A program made the translations under genes and the position numbers. A stretch of DNA of 64,000 nt from Nostoc foliaceum FACHB-393 (lineage in GTDB: Bacteria; Cyanobacteriota; Cyanobacteriia; Cyanobacteriales; Nostocaceae): NCBI RefSeq assembly GCF_014698505.1, contig NZ_JACJTD010000013.1, positions 106,015-170,014 on the forward strand. The letters are read 5' to 3'. Under the pieces are notes generated by a model that saw only the letters and a program-made list of their open reading frames with translations, had not been told where the DNA came from and made no database searches. Positions 17,773 to 28,069 of the stretch are shown here, piece by piece (the first letter of the stretch is position 1; the number at the start of each line of letters is the position of its first letter).

Positions 17773-19428
17773 ATGAACTTAATCCGCCTGCTATTACGTA
17801 CTTCTTCTCTTCACCTCTATTTTGCAATTTTAGCTGGTATTCTCAGCGGTGGTACTGCCGCTGGTCTAATTGCCCTAATTAATACGACCTTGAGTCAAAA
17901 TCAGCCATCAAAAAGTATACTAATTTGGAGTTTTGTCTGTCTTTGCTTATTGCGATTAATTGCTAATTTTACTTCTCAAGTTTTGTTGATCCAGCTTTCA
18001 CAAAAAGCTATTCTTAACCTGCGAATACTTTTAACTCGTCGTATTCTTGCCTCGCCCTTACGTCACTTAGAGCAAATCGGTGCTCATGCTCTTTTAGCCG
18101 TTCTTACTGAAGATATTCAAACAATCTCTAACACAGTTATTACTGTTCCTTTTGTATGCATTAACATTGCTATTGTGATTGCCTGCCTGATTTATCTAAG
18201 CTGGTTATCTAAAATTGTCTTCCTTATAGGTATTAGCTTTATGTTCTTGGGAATATTCAGCTATTCACTACCAATGAAGAAAGCTATGTCCTTTCTAAAA
18301 TTGGCTCGTGAGCAGGAAGATAGATTGTTTAAGCATTTCCGTACCGTAACTCAAGGTACAAAGGAACTCAAGCTGCATCGTCGGCGACGCCAAGCATTTC
18401 TCTCTGAAGACTTTCATACCACTGCTTTATCATCCCGCCGTCATAATGTTGTGGGTATGAGTATCTTTGCTGCTGCTGCTAGTTGGGGACAAATTCTATT
18501 TTTTGTTGCTATCGGGTTACTTTTATTCATCATACCTACTATCAATAAAATTTCTCCTGCAATTCTATCTGCTTATGCTCTAACTATCATCTACTTAATA
18601 TCTCCTTTAGAGTACATTATGAGTATGATGCCTAGCATAACTAGAGCCTTAGTTGCTTTAAAAAAAGTCGATTCTTTAGGGCTTTCATTAGCAAATTACT
18701 CAAACGATATTGGTTACAATGTTTCGCTGGCATCAGAAAAATATTGGAACTGCCTAGAACTGGTAAATGTAACCCACACCTATTATCAGGAGCGAGAAGA
18801 AAGCAACTTTATCCTTGGGCCTATTAACTTGAAATTCCATCCAGGAGAAATTGTTTTTATAGTAGGAGGTAACGGTAGTGGTAAGTCTACACTCGCTAAA
18901 TTAATTACTGGGCTTTACATTCCTGAAACAGGAAACATTTGTTTAGATGACAAGCTCATCGATAATCATAATTTAGAGTGGTATCGCCAGCAGTTTTCTG
19001 TAGTCTTTTCCGATTTTTATCTTTTTGATCGCTTCCTGGGTTTGGATAGTGGCGATTTGGATATTCAGACTCGAAAGTACCTTGTTCAATTGCAACTAGA
19101 CCATAAAGTTAAGGTCAATAATGGAGTGCTTTCTACCACCGACCTTTCTCAAGGACAACGTAAGCGCCTTGCTTTAGTTACTGCCTATTTAGAAGACCGT
19201 CCTATCTATATGTTTGATGAGTGGGCATCAGATCAAGATCCTGTCTTCAAGGAAATTTTCTATACTCAACTTCTAGCAGAACTAAAGAATAGAGGGAAAA
19301 CTGTATTGGTTATCAGTCATGACGACCAATATTTTTACCTAGCAGATCGGATTGTCAAGCTGGAATACGGCCAAGTTAAAACTGAACATTTGAACATTGG
19401 AAAGGAGCAAAGCAATGTTTGTGAATAA
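17773..19428 (+). CDS. SyrD/PvdE-like cyclic-peptide-type ABC exporter
   Basis: A single-chain half transporter of about 551 aa: six predicted membrane helices, then a nucleotide-binding domain with Walker A GGNGSGKST, signature LSQGQRKRL, Walker B IYMFDEWASDQDP and the His switch ISHDD. The DEWASDQDP form is typical of the SyrD/PvdE/YojI exporters of peptides and siderophores. ATG 17773 (MNLIRLLLRTSS) is preferred because it gives the usual short N-terminus; an upstream ATG at 17734 adds 13 residues. It overlaps the next gene by 14 bp. Together with adjacent glycosyltransferases and the PKS cluster, it is a candidate exporter of their product. Confidence 0.85.
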   Translation: MNLIRLLLRTSSLHLYFAILAGILSGGTAAGLIALINTTLSQNQPSKSILIWSFVCLCLLRLIANFTSQVLLIQLSQKAILNLRILLTRRILASPLRHLEQIGAHALLAVLTEDIQTISNTVITVPFVCINIAIVIACLIYLSWLSKIVFLIGISFMFLGIFSYSLPMKKAMSFLKLAREQEDRLFKHFRTVTQGTKELKLHRRRRQAFLSEDFHTTALSSRRHNVVGMSIFAAAASWGQILFFVAIGLLLFIIPTINKISPAILSAYALTIIYLISPLEYIMSMMPSITRALVALKKVDSLGLSLANYSNDIGYNVSLASEKYWNCLELVNVTHTYYQEREESNFILGPINLKFHPGEIVFIVGGNGSGKSTLAKLITGLYIPETGNICLDDKLIDNHNLEWYRQQFSVVFSDFYLFDRFLGLDSGDLDIQTRKYLVQLQLDHKVKVNNGVLSTTDLSQGQRKRLALVTAYLEDRPIYMFDEWASDQDPVFKEIFYTQLLAELKNRGKTVLVISHDDQYFYLADRIVKLEYGQVKTEHLNIGKEQSNVCE

Positions 19429-20782
19429 CTTATTAACAACATCTGATCGCCCCAGCAAGATTTTAAAAAAGGAAAAGGTTGAATTACGGGAAAAACAAGA
19501 CAGAACTTTGGAAGCAGATGTAAGCTCTGTTCTGTATTACAGAGCTTGGATTCAGGCTAAAACTAATAATACTTTGGATAACACCAGAATATTAGGAATA
19601 GTAGCAACTACTAAAGGAGCCGAAAGTTATTTACCCTATACTATCCCTAAAATCATTCAACAAATATCTGAAATCGGGATGATGGCTGATATAGTAATCG
19701 GTCTGAATAATGGTTTTGAATGTCCGACTGTGATTGCTCGTTTTACTTTGCTGCCAAATGTCCAAGTCATTCATCTATACACTGGAGAAAAGCTGGCAAA
19801 CAATATCCCAGCGCCAATATATGACAATCTGATGTGTCAAGGTGAACCCTGTTATTTAAATAACATCGAACCTCAAGAATCCAGACACAGGATATTCTTT
19901 GTTCATCAAAAAGAAGGGCAATACGCAGCAGGTAAAATTAGAGTTTTGGGAGATATTTATGGTTCATTACTACTGAAAAGTATAGGAAATGGATGGATAC
20001 CACCCGCCATTTTAGTAGCCTTTGATGCTGAATCTCAGTTTTTAGTTGAGCAAAATTATTCAGAGATTGAATCAGAATCTAATGGTTTAAAGTTAATAGT
20101 AAGCCAACTGCAAAATCAGCCACAAATAGATATTTTAGGTACAAGGAATAGATTTGCTGTTTACCAAAAAGGTATGGTAGATGGAATTGAAGTTCTTCTA
20201 CCTGATTTCAGTGAAGAACTGCCACCGATCCAATGGTTTATGGATATTGTGTATGGTAAATATAACGGCTTTCGGTGTAAGCCGGCAGCAGGTACAGTGG
20301 GTAGAACTGATGTCATGATTAGCTTGTTAGCATTTATTGCTGAAAGCTATCCAGGTGTTAAAAGTGATGACACTTATACCACTATTTTAGCTAAACATGC
20401 AGGCTTTACAGGTGACATATTTCTAGAAGTTGTTGCTACAAATAGAACACCCAGTATTACAGATATGACAATGGATAAGCCGGCAAAAAAGGCTTGGATG
20501 GAACAAGTCTATAGATGGAATACTACCCATCAGGGAATGAAATTATTATATGGAGAACATAACATAAAAGTGATAGCACATGACGGCTTTCCTTGGTTTA
20601 CTGTCACTAAAGCCATTGATTTTCTGAAAATTGTCATGGGAAACGAAAAAGCTAATTTATATACAGCAATTAGAAAATTAAAAATTTTAGCGATCGCCTT
20701 TTCAACCTCGCGACAAATCAGAAAGAGAAGCATAGAAAATCCTGACATACTACAAGGTAGCAAAGCAAAAGCTTTTTGGTAA
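19415..20782 (+). CDS. Putative glycosyltransferase-like protein, family unclear
   Basis: About 455 aa. GGAAAGGAG lies just upstream of ATG 19415, inside the end of the ABC exporter gene, so the two are translationally coupled. The central part reads like a GT-A nucleotide-sugar-binding fold: ILGIVATTKGAESYLPYTI, then MADIVIGLNNGFECP and VQVIHLY. A C-terminal segment (GRTDVMISLLAFIAESYPGV, then KSDDTYTTILAKHAG) suggests an acceptor region. No signal peptide or membrane helix. Glycosyltransferase is my best reading, based on fold-like pattern and neighbours rather than on a recognised signature. Confidence 0.55.
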   Translation: MFVNNLLTTSDRPSKILKKEKVELREKQDRTLEADVSSVLYYRAWIQAKTNNTLDNTRILGIVATTKGAESYLPYTIPKIIQQISEIGMMADIVIGLNNGFECPTVIARFTLLPNVQVIHLYTGEKLANNIPAPIYDNLMCQGEPCYLNNIEPQESRHRIFFVHQKEGQYAAGKIRVLGDIYGSLLLKSIGNGWIPPAILVAFDAESQFLVEQNYSEIESESNGLKLIVSQLQNQPQIDILGTRNRFAVYQKGMVDGIEVLLPDFSEELPPIQWFMDIVYGKYNGFRCKPAAGTVGRTDVMISLLAFIAESYPGVKSDDTYTTILAKHAGFTGDIFLEVVATNRTPSITDMTMDKPAKKAWMEQVYRWNTTHQGMKLLYGEHNIKVIAHDGFPWFTVTKAIDFLKIVMGNEKANLYTAIRKLKILAIAFSTSRQIRKRSIENPDILQGSKAKAFW

Positions 20783-21230
20783 AAATATCTGAGTTATTAC
20801 CATAATAGGTGGTAATTACTAATTGATAAAACCCATTACCAGTTTCAATCAAGGTTAGGAGGTTAGTAAATATACTAATTTTACGTCAACCAACTAGTTT
20901 TTTTTAATCTACGTATAAAGCAATAGCGATCGCAGATTAAATGATTACTTTCCAACCAACCCACATCTATCTATTATGGAAGCGATCGCTATTTAAGCTC
21001 CAGAAGTAATTTAAAATCTGCATCTGATGTTCAGCAGACGATTTTGTTGGAGCACTTGATGAATGTCTAGCATTTTTACAATTCCGTTTGTTCCGCTCAT
21101 TTGAATTATCGCCTATTTCACACATGTCTAAATACTTGCGCTACTTTCCAGGGACTGTGCTGCACAATCATAGACATTAAAAATGCGATATTTCAGTTTT
21201 TCTACTACTAAATAAACTTCAGAGATTACT
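20783..21230. other. Intergenic region upstream of epimerase gene
   Basis: A 448-bp gap, AT-rich, with two GCGATCGC (HIP1) sites. The stretch at about 20982-21014 (GCGATCGCTATTTAAGCTC then CAGAAGTAATTTAAAA) recurs in diverged form at about 28491-28525, next to the glycosyltransferase pseudogene. No ORF or clear terminator is supported. Confidence 0.5.
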
Positions 21231-22295
21231 ATGTCCATCATTTTAGTAACTGGATCGGCAGGATTAATTGGTTCTGAATCAGTTAGATTTTTTTGTGAAC
21301 GCGGCTTTACAGTTGTTGGTATTGATAACAATATGCGCGAGGCTTTCTTTGGTAAAGATGCCTCGACAGAATGGAATCGTGATCGCCTTTTACAGGAATA
21401 TGGTGAGCAATATATACACCATAACGTTGATATTCGTGATCACGAGGCAATCTCCCAAATCTTTAAAACTTATAACAAGGATATTAGCCTAATTATTCAT
21501 ACAGCCGCTCAACCTTCCCATGATTGGGCAGCTAGCGCCCCTTATACTGACTTTACCATCAATGCTAATGGTACTTTAGTATTACTTGAAAATACCCGCC
21601 AAAATTGTCCAGAAGCCGTCTTTATATTTTGCTCAACCAACAAAGTTTATGGAGATACTCCCAATTTATTTCCACTGGTTGAGCAAGAACAGCGCTGGGA
21701 AATTGAACAGAAACATCCCTACTACCAGGGAGTTGATGAAACTATGAGCATTGATAACAGCAAGCACTCGTTGTTTGGTGCGTCTAAAGTTGCAGCGGAT
21801 ATATTGGTACAGGAATACGGTCGCTATTTCAACATGAAAACTGCTTGTTTTCGAGGGGGATGCTTAACTGGGCCTAGTCACTCCGGGACTAAACTACACG
21901 GCTTTTTATCTTACTTGATGAAATGTACCATCATGGGTAACAATTACCAAGTTTACGGTTATAAAGGTAAGCAGGTTCGTGACAATATCCACAGCTACGA
22001 TTTAGTGAATGCTTTCTACCACTTTTATCAGGCTCCACGAATAGCTGAAGTTTATAACATTGGTGGTAGTCGTTTTAGTAATTGTTCCATGTTAGAAGCT
22101 ATTCAACATTGCGAAGCCATCGCTGAAAAAAAGCTGAACTGGAGCTATGTCGAATCTAATCGTATTGGAGACCATATCTGGTGGATTAGTGATATTCAGA
22201 AATTCAAGAACCACTATCCTAATTGGGAACTAAACTACACAATTAAAGATATTTTGAAAGAAATATTTGCAGACAATATTAGCCGATCTAAATAG
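21231..22295 (+). CDS. NAD-dependent epimerase, CDP-paratose 2-epimerase-like
   Basis: A 354-aa extended SDR. The dinucleotide motif is TGSAGLIGS, followed by an acidic residue (VVGIDNN) that favours NAD. The [13 protein letters not shown] segment and overall length resemble CDP-paratose/tyvelose 2-epimerases. The site where YxxxK is expected reads FGASK, so Phe replaces the usual Tyr in this alignment by eye. It probably supplies an unusual sugar nucleotide to the nearby glycosyltransferases. Confidence 0.78.
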   Translation: MSIILVTGSAGLIGSESVRFFCERGFTVVGIDNNMREAFFGKDASTEWNRDRLLQEYGEQYIHHNVDIRDHEAISQIFKTYNKDISLIIHTAAQPSHDWAASAPYTDFTINANGTLVLLENTRQNCPEAVFIFCSTNKVYGDTPNLFPLVEQEQRWEIEQKHPYYQGVDETMSIDNSKHSLFGASKVAADILVQEYGRYFNMKTACFRGGCLTGPSHSGTKLHGFLSYLMKCTIMGNNYQVYGYKGKQVRDNIHSYDLVNAFYHFYQAPRIAEVYNIGGSRFSNCSMLEAIQHCEAIAEKKLNWSYVESNRIGDHIWWISDIQKFKNHYPNWELNYTIKDILKEIFADNISRSK

Positions 22296-22419
22296 AAGCA
22301 TACAGTTTTAGTTTTTGATCTTAATCCAAATCTTCCTTAATAAAAATAATAAAATAAGCTGTAACCGCTTTTGATTCATTTAATTAAGGAAGGTGGATTA
22401 AATAAAATATTTTTTTAGC

Positions 22420-22451
22420 AAGGGTGCATTACATATTAAAAATGCACCCTT
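22420..22451. terminator. Bidirectional terminator between convergent genes
   Basis: AAGGGTGCATT (22420-22430) and AATGCACCCTT (22441-22451) form a perfect 11-bp stem with a 10-base loop. A T-rich run precedes it (TTTTTTT near 22410-22416), which serves the minus-strand gene. It lies between the epimerase gene and the oppositely oriented glycosyltransferase. Confidence 0.75.
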
Positions 22452-22579
22452 ATATCTTAGAAAGTAGCTCTGAACTTTGAATAGTAGCCTAGCCTTTTAT
22501 TGTACTAATAAGTGTGCTAAACTACTTCAATATTTGCAAGTTATTAAATCTACAATCCTAAAAATTTTAGTATTATAAT

Positions 22580-23662
22580 CTACGAGCGGAGTAATTGTGT
22601 GTGAGTATTCACCCACTCCCTATACTTGTCAGATACTGCAAGAAACTCCTGATCAATTAACGACTCTATACCTGATAAGCGCTTTGCTGTTTCAAACTTC
22701 AGGTTAAGGTTAGGATTACGCTCTAGCCCGTTCCAGTAAGCTAGATACTCTCCAGTAGTAAGCATTCCGTATCTTCCCGTTCGTACTGCATCTTGCACTT
22801 TTGTGTAGAAGGAACTGATGAACGGATAGTGCTTAAGAACGCATGAAATGTCCGCTATGCGAGCGTTCTTAGCATGATGCCAGCCAACAAAAGTCTTCAC
22901 TTTTTTATCCATCATGACGAGTGCCGCTTTAGTTAGTCCGTTATTCGTGCCGAACAGAGTTTTACGTATTCCACCCCAGTGCATCTTGATTTTGTCATTC
23001 TCCGGTTTCGACCAGAGGTATTCTGTCTTATATATTGCAGAGATATCGTAATAAGGGTATTTTTCTCTTAGTGAATCGTTGATGTTACTCTCCAATTCCG
23101 CTAGTGGTGTGTTTGAGAACATATCTAGCATCTGCGCGATTACTGCCGTGTAGTGGTTCTCATTGAGGTACTGAAGGAAATCGCGTAGGCTCAGGCTTGT
23201 GGAATCAGGATAATCGAAGAGTTCATCAATATCAACGCAGAGATTCCACCTATTTTTAGAGAACCTTTCAGCTAAATATCTTTTCATTGTATTTTCATAC
23301 TTTTGATATGGTGCATCGGTTTGAAGCACTGTTACCCTATCGTATGAACATAGCATCTCAACTGTACGATCATTTGAACCATTATCTAGGAACACAATGT
23401 GCTTAACCCCCATAGAGAGATAATGTTCCATGAATGATTTGATATACAGTTCCCCATTGCGTACAACAGAAATTACAAGCAGTTCGTCGGGAGCATAGAC
23501 AATTTCTTGTGGCCCATACAGGTGCTTCACCCTGGAGCGCAAGAATACTGAGCGGATATTGAATTCAATTAACCCTGATGTGAGCTGATGAGCTATACTA
23601 ATTCCTATACTTTTAATATCATGATATTTAAGTATTTTCAGATATGTATCAACTTTATTCAT
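22580..23662 (-). CDS. GT2-like glycosyltransferase (Glyco_tranf_2_4 type)
   Basis: A 360-aa soluble protein. It has the start of a GT-A fold (LLVISVVRNGELYIKSFMEH), a DNGSNDRT motif for nucleotide-sugar binding, and a DXD-like metal site CVDIDELFD. This arrangement matches the glycosyltransferase family 2/92-like proteins with short substrate loops common in capsule and surface-sugar loci. Its codon use and higher GC look somewhat different from the AT-rich neighbours, which could mean separate acquisition. Confidence 0.75.
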   Translation of the reverse strand: MNKVDTYLKILKYHDIKSIGISIAHQLTSGLIEFNIRSVFLRSRVKHLYGPQEIVYAPDELLVISVVRNGELYIKSFMEHYLSMGVKHIVFLDNGSNDRTVEMLCSYDRVTVLQTDAPYQKYENTMKRYLAERFSKNRWNLCVDIDELFDYPDSTSLSLRDFLQYLNENHYTAVIAQMLDMFSNTPLAELESNINDSLREKYPYYDISAIYKTEYLWSKPENDKIKMHWGGIRKTLFGTNNGLTKAALVMMDKKVKTFVGWHHAKNARIADISCVLKHYPFISSFYTKVQDAVRTGRYGMLTTGEYLAYWNGLERNPNLNLKFETAKRLSGIESLIDQEFLAVSDKYREWVNTHTQLLRS

Positions 23663-24038
23663 AAAATATTCTCCCTAGAAAGATACTTAACATTCTTCAA
23701 AATTACTAACTAGATATATTTAGAAAAGCGACGGGATAACAAGCAGGCTAAAGTCTTGTAATACAATAAATTTAGCCTTGTTTATTTGCCAAAGTATCAA
23801 CCTTAGCAGGTTTCTTGACAATAGTTATGATTGATTTCTGAATTCAATTGATACATCTATAATCAAAATTATTCAGAGAATTTTTAGTAAAACAGTACTC
23901 AATCAAAGTATCAATAAAACCTAAATTGTGTTGAGGTAAAAGGGATTAAAAGCATTATGGTACAAGCTGACATATGCTTGTCACCCCGTTATTTTCTATT
24001 ACTCTACCGTCTTCACACGGGAATCTAGATAAGCGAAA
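23663..24038. other. Intergenic region, no feature seen
   Basis: A 376-bp AT-rich gap between two minus-strand genes. It must hold the promoter of the gene ending at 22580, but I see no convincing -35/-10 pair, repeat or ORF. Confidence 0.4.
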
Positions 24039-25586
24039 TTATTTATGCGGCCTCGGTTGAGTCAAATTGGTATTGGAGAATTTACCCCCAATACCAAATA
24101 CAACTTTGAGCCAGAGTTGAAGCAATACCTGCCAATAACCACCCCCGACTTTGAGCAAACGGAATGAAGATACCCCCATATCTGGAGTTCGATTGATCCA
24201 CGATATCGGAACTTCTTTTATTGAGTAACCCATCAAGAGCGGCTGTAATCCTGTTTCTGCATTGACGGCAAAACCTGGTTGCGTCAATTGCAGATTTTCT
24301 ACAACTTCTCGGCGCATGAGTTTCAGGTTATTCGTTAAATCTCGAAAGTGGCGTAAAAACAAAATTTGAGCTAAAAGGTGGAATCCGCGATTGACAAATA
24401 TTTTTTGAAAAGGATAATTAAGCAACACGCTATGACGAGAGAAACGGCTACCAACAACAACATCGTATCCTTCTGCCGCTGCATCAAACAAATCGCGAAT
24501 TTCAGGCAAGAGATGCTGAAAATCACAATCCATAGATAAAATATAGCGACCTGTAGCGACTCGATAACCATCTGCGATCGCTCTACCAACACCGTTTGGC
24601 GGTGAACGAAATACAGGTCTAATTATTGGATCTTCATTAGCTAGTCTTTGAATTACCTCACGAGTATTGTCTCGACTATTATCATCAATAGGGATAATTT
24701 CATGCAGATATTCACCAAATAATTCCTTCAACCGAGTAATCAGAGGTACTATATTCATTTCTTCGTTATGACAAGGAATCACAACAGAAATAGCTCCTCT
24801 TAACTGCTGATGTTCACATAAAGAAATTTGAGGTCGCTCAAGCACACGAGGAGGCTTCTGAGCATGAATTAGAATTGAGCCAGCCAAGGTTTGAATCTTT
24901 GGTACATTTTCTAATAGAATTGAGACATTTCGTAGTAGCCAAATCAAGTTTCGTGTGAGTGGTGCGTATACAAAATCGTTGTATACTGCAAATACCCTAA
25001 TGAAACCAAGTTCAGAAATTAACTCATAAAGTTCCGAGCGATTCAGCAGTCTTCGTGGATCTTTTTGTCCCAAATAATGCGACATAAATCGACGCACTTT
25101 CAGAACTATATTCCAAGGATTACTTTCATAAAAAATAACTTGACCACCGGGGTTTAGCAATTCGTAGACATTTTGAAGCAACCAAGGAGAATTGCGCTCG
25201 TCTAAAAGATCCATTGCAACGATAAAATCAAAATGCCTCCCTGCTAGTGCATCTGCGATAGAAGAAGCATTGATAAACTCTACAGATGAAGGCAAGTCTG
25301 TGGGTCGAAGATTATCAGTAAATGTTACTGAAGTAATAGGGTTTTCGCCACGAGAAATTTTAAGCAGTTGTTGAGTAAAAAGACATTGACCGCAACCAAT
25401 TTCTAAAATTGTTTGATGCGGAATAAGGTGAACTATGTGCCGGAAAGATTGTGCTCTCCAAAGCAACCTACTCTTATAGATTGAATCACATTTTTGCCAG
25501 TACTGATCTCTATACCGCTCACGGAATGCCAGAGTATTATCAAGAGATTGTATCTGTTGTTTCTTAACTAAAACTTTTTTACTCAT
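24039..25586 (-). CDS. Methyltransferase-glycosyltransferase (GT2) fusion
   Basis: A 515-aa two-domain protein. Residues ~50-165 form a class I SAM-dependent methyltransferase with the glycine motif ILEIGCGQC and the acidic loop FIVAMDLLD. Residues ~265-500 are a dolichyl-phosphate-mannose-synthase-like GT2 domain: SVVIPCHNEEMNIVPL, DDNSRDNT, and the metal site SMDCDFQH. No membrane helices are obvious. Polyprenyl-phosphate sugar synthases of this type feed GT39-type membrane transferases and GtrA flippases, and both lie immediately downstream in transcript terms or adjacent. The fused methyltransferase could cap or methylate the sugar or lipid. Confidence 0.82.
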   Translation of the reverse strand: MSKKVLVKKQQIQSLDNTLAFRERYRDQYWQKCDSIYKSRLLWRAQSFRHIVHLIPHQTILEIGCGQCLFTQQLLKISRGENPITSVTFTDNLRPTDLPSSVEFINASSIADALAGRHFDFIVAMDLLDERNSPWLLQNVYELLNPGGQVIFYESNPWNIVLKVRRFMSHYLGQKDPRRLLNRSELYELISELGFIRVFAVYNDFVYAPLTRNLIWLLRNVSILLENVPKIQTLAGSILIHAQKPPRVLERPQISLCEHQQLRGAISVVIPCHNEEMNIVPLITRLKELFGEYLHEIIPIDDNSRDNTREVIQRLANEDPIIRPVFRSPPNGVGRAIADGYRVATGRYILSMDCDFQHLLPEIRDLFDAAAEGYDVVVGSRFSRHSVLLNYPFQKIFVNRGFHLLAQILFLRHFRDLTNNLKLMRREVVENLQLTQPGFAVNAETGLQPLLMGYSIKEVPISWINRTPDMGVSSFRLLKVGGGYWQVLLQLWLKVVFGIGGKFSNTNLTQPRPHK

Positions 25587-25646
25587 TGACTTATATCCTA
25601 GTTATCTAGTAAAGATGACTTGTTGGCATTTATAAGGTGGGTGCGT

Positions 25647-27296
25647 TTAAAACTTTTGTTTTTCTACTAGCAATAATGCTTTAGCATCAATATCACCAAG
25701 ATGTGTGAGTTTGTAATCAGGATTGTTTAAGATCCTCATTTCTACCCATCTTGGACAATGCATGTTCTCCCATTTATCAGCTTTTTCTAGGCCTTTTACT
25801 TCTAAGGGGCATTTTTGGTCATAATTTATATCATCTAAAACTAAGAAACGGTTATACATATTTAGGAATTCCTCACTTTTTAAAATTTGGTTATTAAATA
25901 ATGCAGGATAGTTACGCTTCAGAGCATCTAGATGCTTATACTCTTGTGAACCAAACAGTCCACTAGCTTTATCTAAAGCAGCCTGCCGATCTAAAATAAA
26001 AAAATATCTATTTCGATCAGGAGAGTAGTGTAAGCGAGTAAGAAAATTATTAGAAAATTGTGTGACTATAGGCAAATCTTTATGACCATATTTTTTATCA
26101 TTAAACCCAGGTAGCTGGTCTTTTGGGAAAACCTTAGCGTAGATAACGGGGGTAAAAATCAATATTGTAGTTAGCGTTAATAAGAAAACTGAGTTTTTAT
26201 AAGTTCTTTTTTGGTTAGATTTTGAATTTACAAAGATGCATGAAGTTAAATGAGCCAGTAATATTGACCAACTTAGGGTATTAGGTATCATATACCTATC
26301 CCAAAAGATAGGTTTAAAATTCTGTGAAATTATCCAAACTAGAACAGGGACTGCTAGAAAAGAATAGGCAAATATTAACAGAGATTTCTCTGCCTTCAGC
26401 TTTTGATTATTTTTGAATGAAACTTTATAAGCTCTAGTTTTATCTGATTTATATATTAAAAATTGCCATACAAAAATTATTATTAAAATCAAAATTATGA
26501 AAATCTTAGAAAACCATGATCGAGAAAAAGTGAGAAAACTAATTAAATCTTGAAAAGTAGGGATAGGAATCCATGCACGGGGCTTGCCAGCATCAGCTTG
26601 GTTAAGGAAAGCGGGAATATATGGAATAATTGATACCCAGCTTAAAATAATACATAAATAAATTTTCGGACGTAATATCTGAAAATATCTATCTCTAACT
26701 ATTTGTGCAAAGATAATTGCTCCACTGTAGAAAAAACCATAAAGATGTGTGTTAACTAAAGCTGCATGAATACAAATATTTGAGATAATTATACTCCACG
26801 AAATTTTTTCACTTCTATTATTAATATCAAATTGCAGGAAAGCCCATGCACAAATTGCTAAGAACAATCCATACATTCGGGCCTCAGCATTTTGAGATAT
26901 GATCAATTCTGAAGTAAAAAATATAGATAAACTGCCAATATTAGTTGACCAAAAATTATATGTACGGCGTAAAGTTACCCAAACAAGAACATAAGCTATG
27001 CATATTCCTAAAGAAGAAAATAAGCGTAGTGATATTTCTGTAGAACCAAATACTCTAGCCCACAGCCATCCCAGCAGGAAATACAAAGGCGGTGTGTTAT
27101 TAATTTTGTCAGAGAAAGCAGCCATCATATGGCTAAAAGATTGGTCAGCTAGGAAGTAATATGAATAAAGTTCATCGTTCCAAAAATATTTTTTTTCAGA
27201 AAGAATGATACATGAGATAAGTAAGGAGACTATAGCAAACAGAGGAATTATATACTCGTTATTTTGTGAAATTAATTTTTTTTTATCTGTAGACAT
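25647..27296 (-). CDS. GT39-like membrane glycosyltransferase (ArnT/PMT type)
   Basis: About 549 aa with ten or more hydrophobic helices. The first extracytoplasmic loop contains WNDELYSYYFLADQSF, with the acidic pair typical of GT39/GT83 polyprenyl-phosphate-dependent transferases. It would transfer a sugar from undecaprenyl-phosphate-sugar at the periplasmic face. The ATG at 27296 (MSTDKKKL) is preferred over TTG 27338, with AGAGAG upstream. It lies between the GT2 fusion and GtrA genes, which matches a glucosylation-cassette layout. Confidence 0.78.
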   Translation of the reverse strand: MSTDKKKLISQNNEYIIPLFAIVSLLISCIILSEKKYFWNDELYSYYFLADQSFSHMMAAFSDKINNTPPLYFLLGWLWARVFGSTEISLRLFSSLGICIAYVLVWVTLRRTYNFWSTNIGSLSIFFTSELIISQNAEARMYGLFLAICAWAFLQFDINNRSEKISWSIIISNICIHAALVNTHLYGFFYSGAIIFAQIVRDRYFQILRPKIYLCIILSWVSIIPYIPAFLNQADAGKPRAWIPIPTFQDLISFLTFSRSWFSKIFIILILIIIFVWQFLIYKSDKTRAYKVSFKNNQKLKAEKSLLIFAYSFLAVPVLVWIISQNFKPIFWDRYMIPNTLSWSILLAHLTSCIFVNSKSNQKRTYKNSVFLLTLTTILIFTPVIYAKVFPKDQLPGFNDKKYGHKDLPIVTQFSNNFLTRLHYSPDRNRYFFILDRQAALDKASGLFGSQEYKHLDALKRNYPALFNNQILKSEEFLNMYNRFLVLDDINYDQKCPLEVKGLEKADKWENMHCPRWVEMRILNNPDYKLTHLGDIDAKALLLVEKQKF

Positions 27297-27343
27297 TGTA
27301 ATTACTCTCTTGGATATAGTATTACTAAATACCAACAACTTTT

Positions 27344-27826
27344 TTATTTGTCTTTAAAAACTAACCGATCGCTCATAAAATAATTAATGAACGAACCTAC
27401 TAAAATTCCCAGCAAGGTATTAATTGAGTAATTAATGCCCAGCCAATCTAATACAGGAAATAAAATCAAGCTTCTCGTTGCTACAATCGAGGCACATGAT
27501 AAGTGGTATAGAGGAATTTGTCGCCACACTACTTCTTGTAATGTCCAATTACCCTTTGACCAAACCCAATTACGATAAACAACGAAACTGAACAGCAGAG
27601 ATATTTCAATTGTTATGACATTAGCTATGTTACGAAATATAGGTTTATCAATATTAAAAAACTCAATAATGATATTGATAATTAAAATATTAAAAGCTGC
27701 TGTAAAAAGTCCACAAACAATAAACCTAATTATTTGTTTTTTAAAAAACTTGCTTAACATAGCTATATGTACCACAACAAATAAGCTAAAAATAATGTCA
27801 ATAAGGCAATTTACAACAATACTCAT
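27344..27826 (-). CDS. GtrA-like membrane protein
   Basis: About 160 aa with four to five predicted helices. The segment QIIRFIVCGLFTAAFNILI, followed by LLFSFVVYRNWVW and the C-terminal GSFINYFMSDRLVFK, fits the GtrA family, which is thought to flip polyprenyl-phosphate-linked sugars across the membrane. The start could be ATG 27826 or an internal ATG at 27760, which gives the more usual 138-aa length. It is first in a minus-strand set with the GT39-like and GT2-fusion genes. Confidence 0.75.
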   Translation of the reverse strand: MSIVVNCLIDIIFSLFVVVHIAMLSKFFKKQIIRFIVCGLFTAAFNILIINIIIEFFNIDKPIFRNIANVITIEISLLFSFVVYRNWVWSKGNWTLQEVVWRQIPLYHLSCASIVATRSLILFPVLDWLGINYSINTLLGILVGSFINYFMSDRLVFKDK

Positions 27827-28069
27827 CAATGCATTTTTAACCAGTAGACAATTATTTTCTACTGTAGATTTATTAATATTTTTCCGTTATTGGATATTTG
27901 CTGAAATAAAGTACAAAGGCATATAATTTCTTTTCAGAATGACTATGAATAGTTAAACATTCAGTAAAAATAATTGTCTATATATATACAACATCCATAC
28001 AACAATTCAGGTTATTGCTACTCCTGTAATATTTTCAGTGAAGTATAGGTAGTTGATGGGTACTTCACT

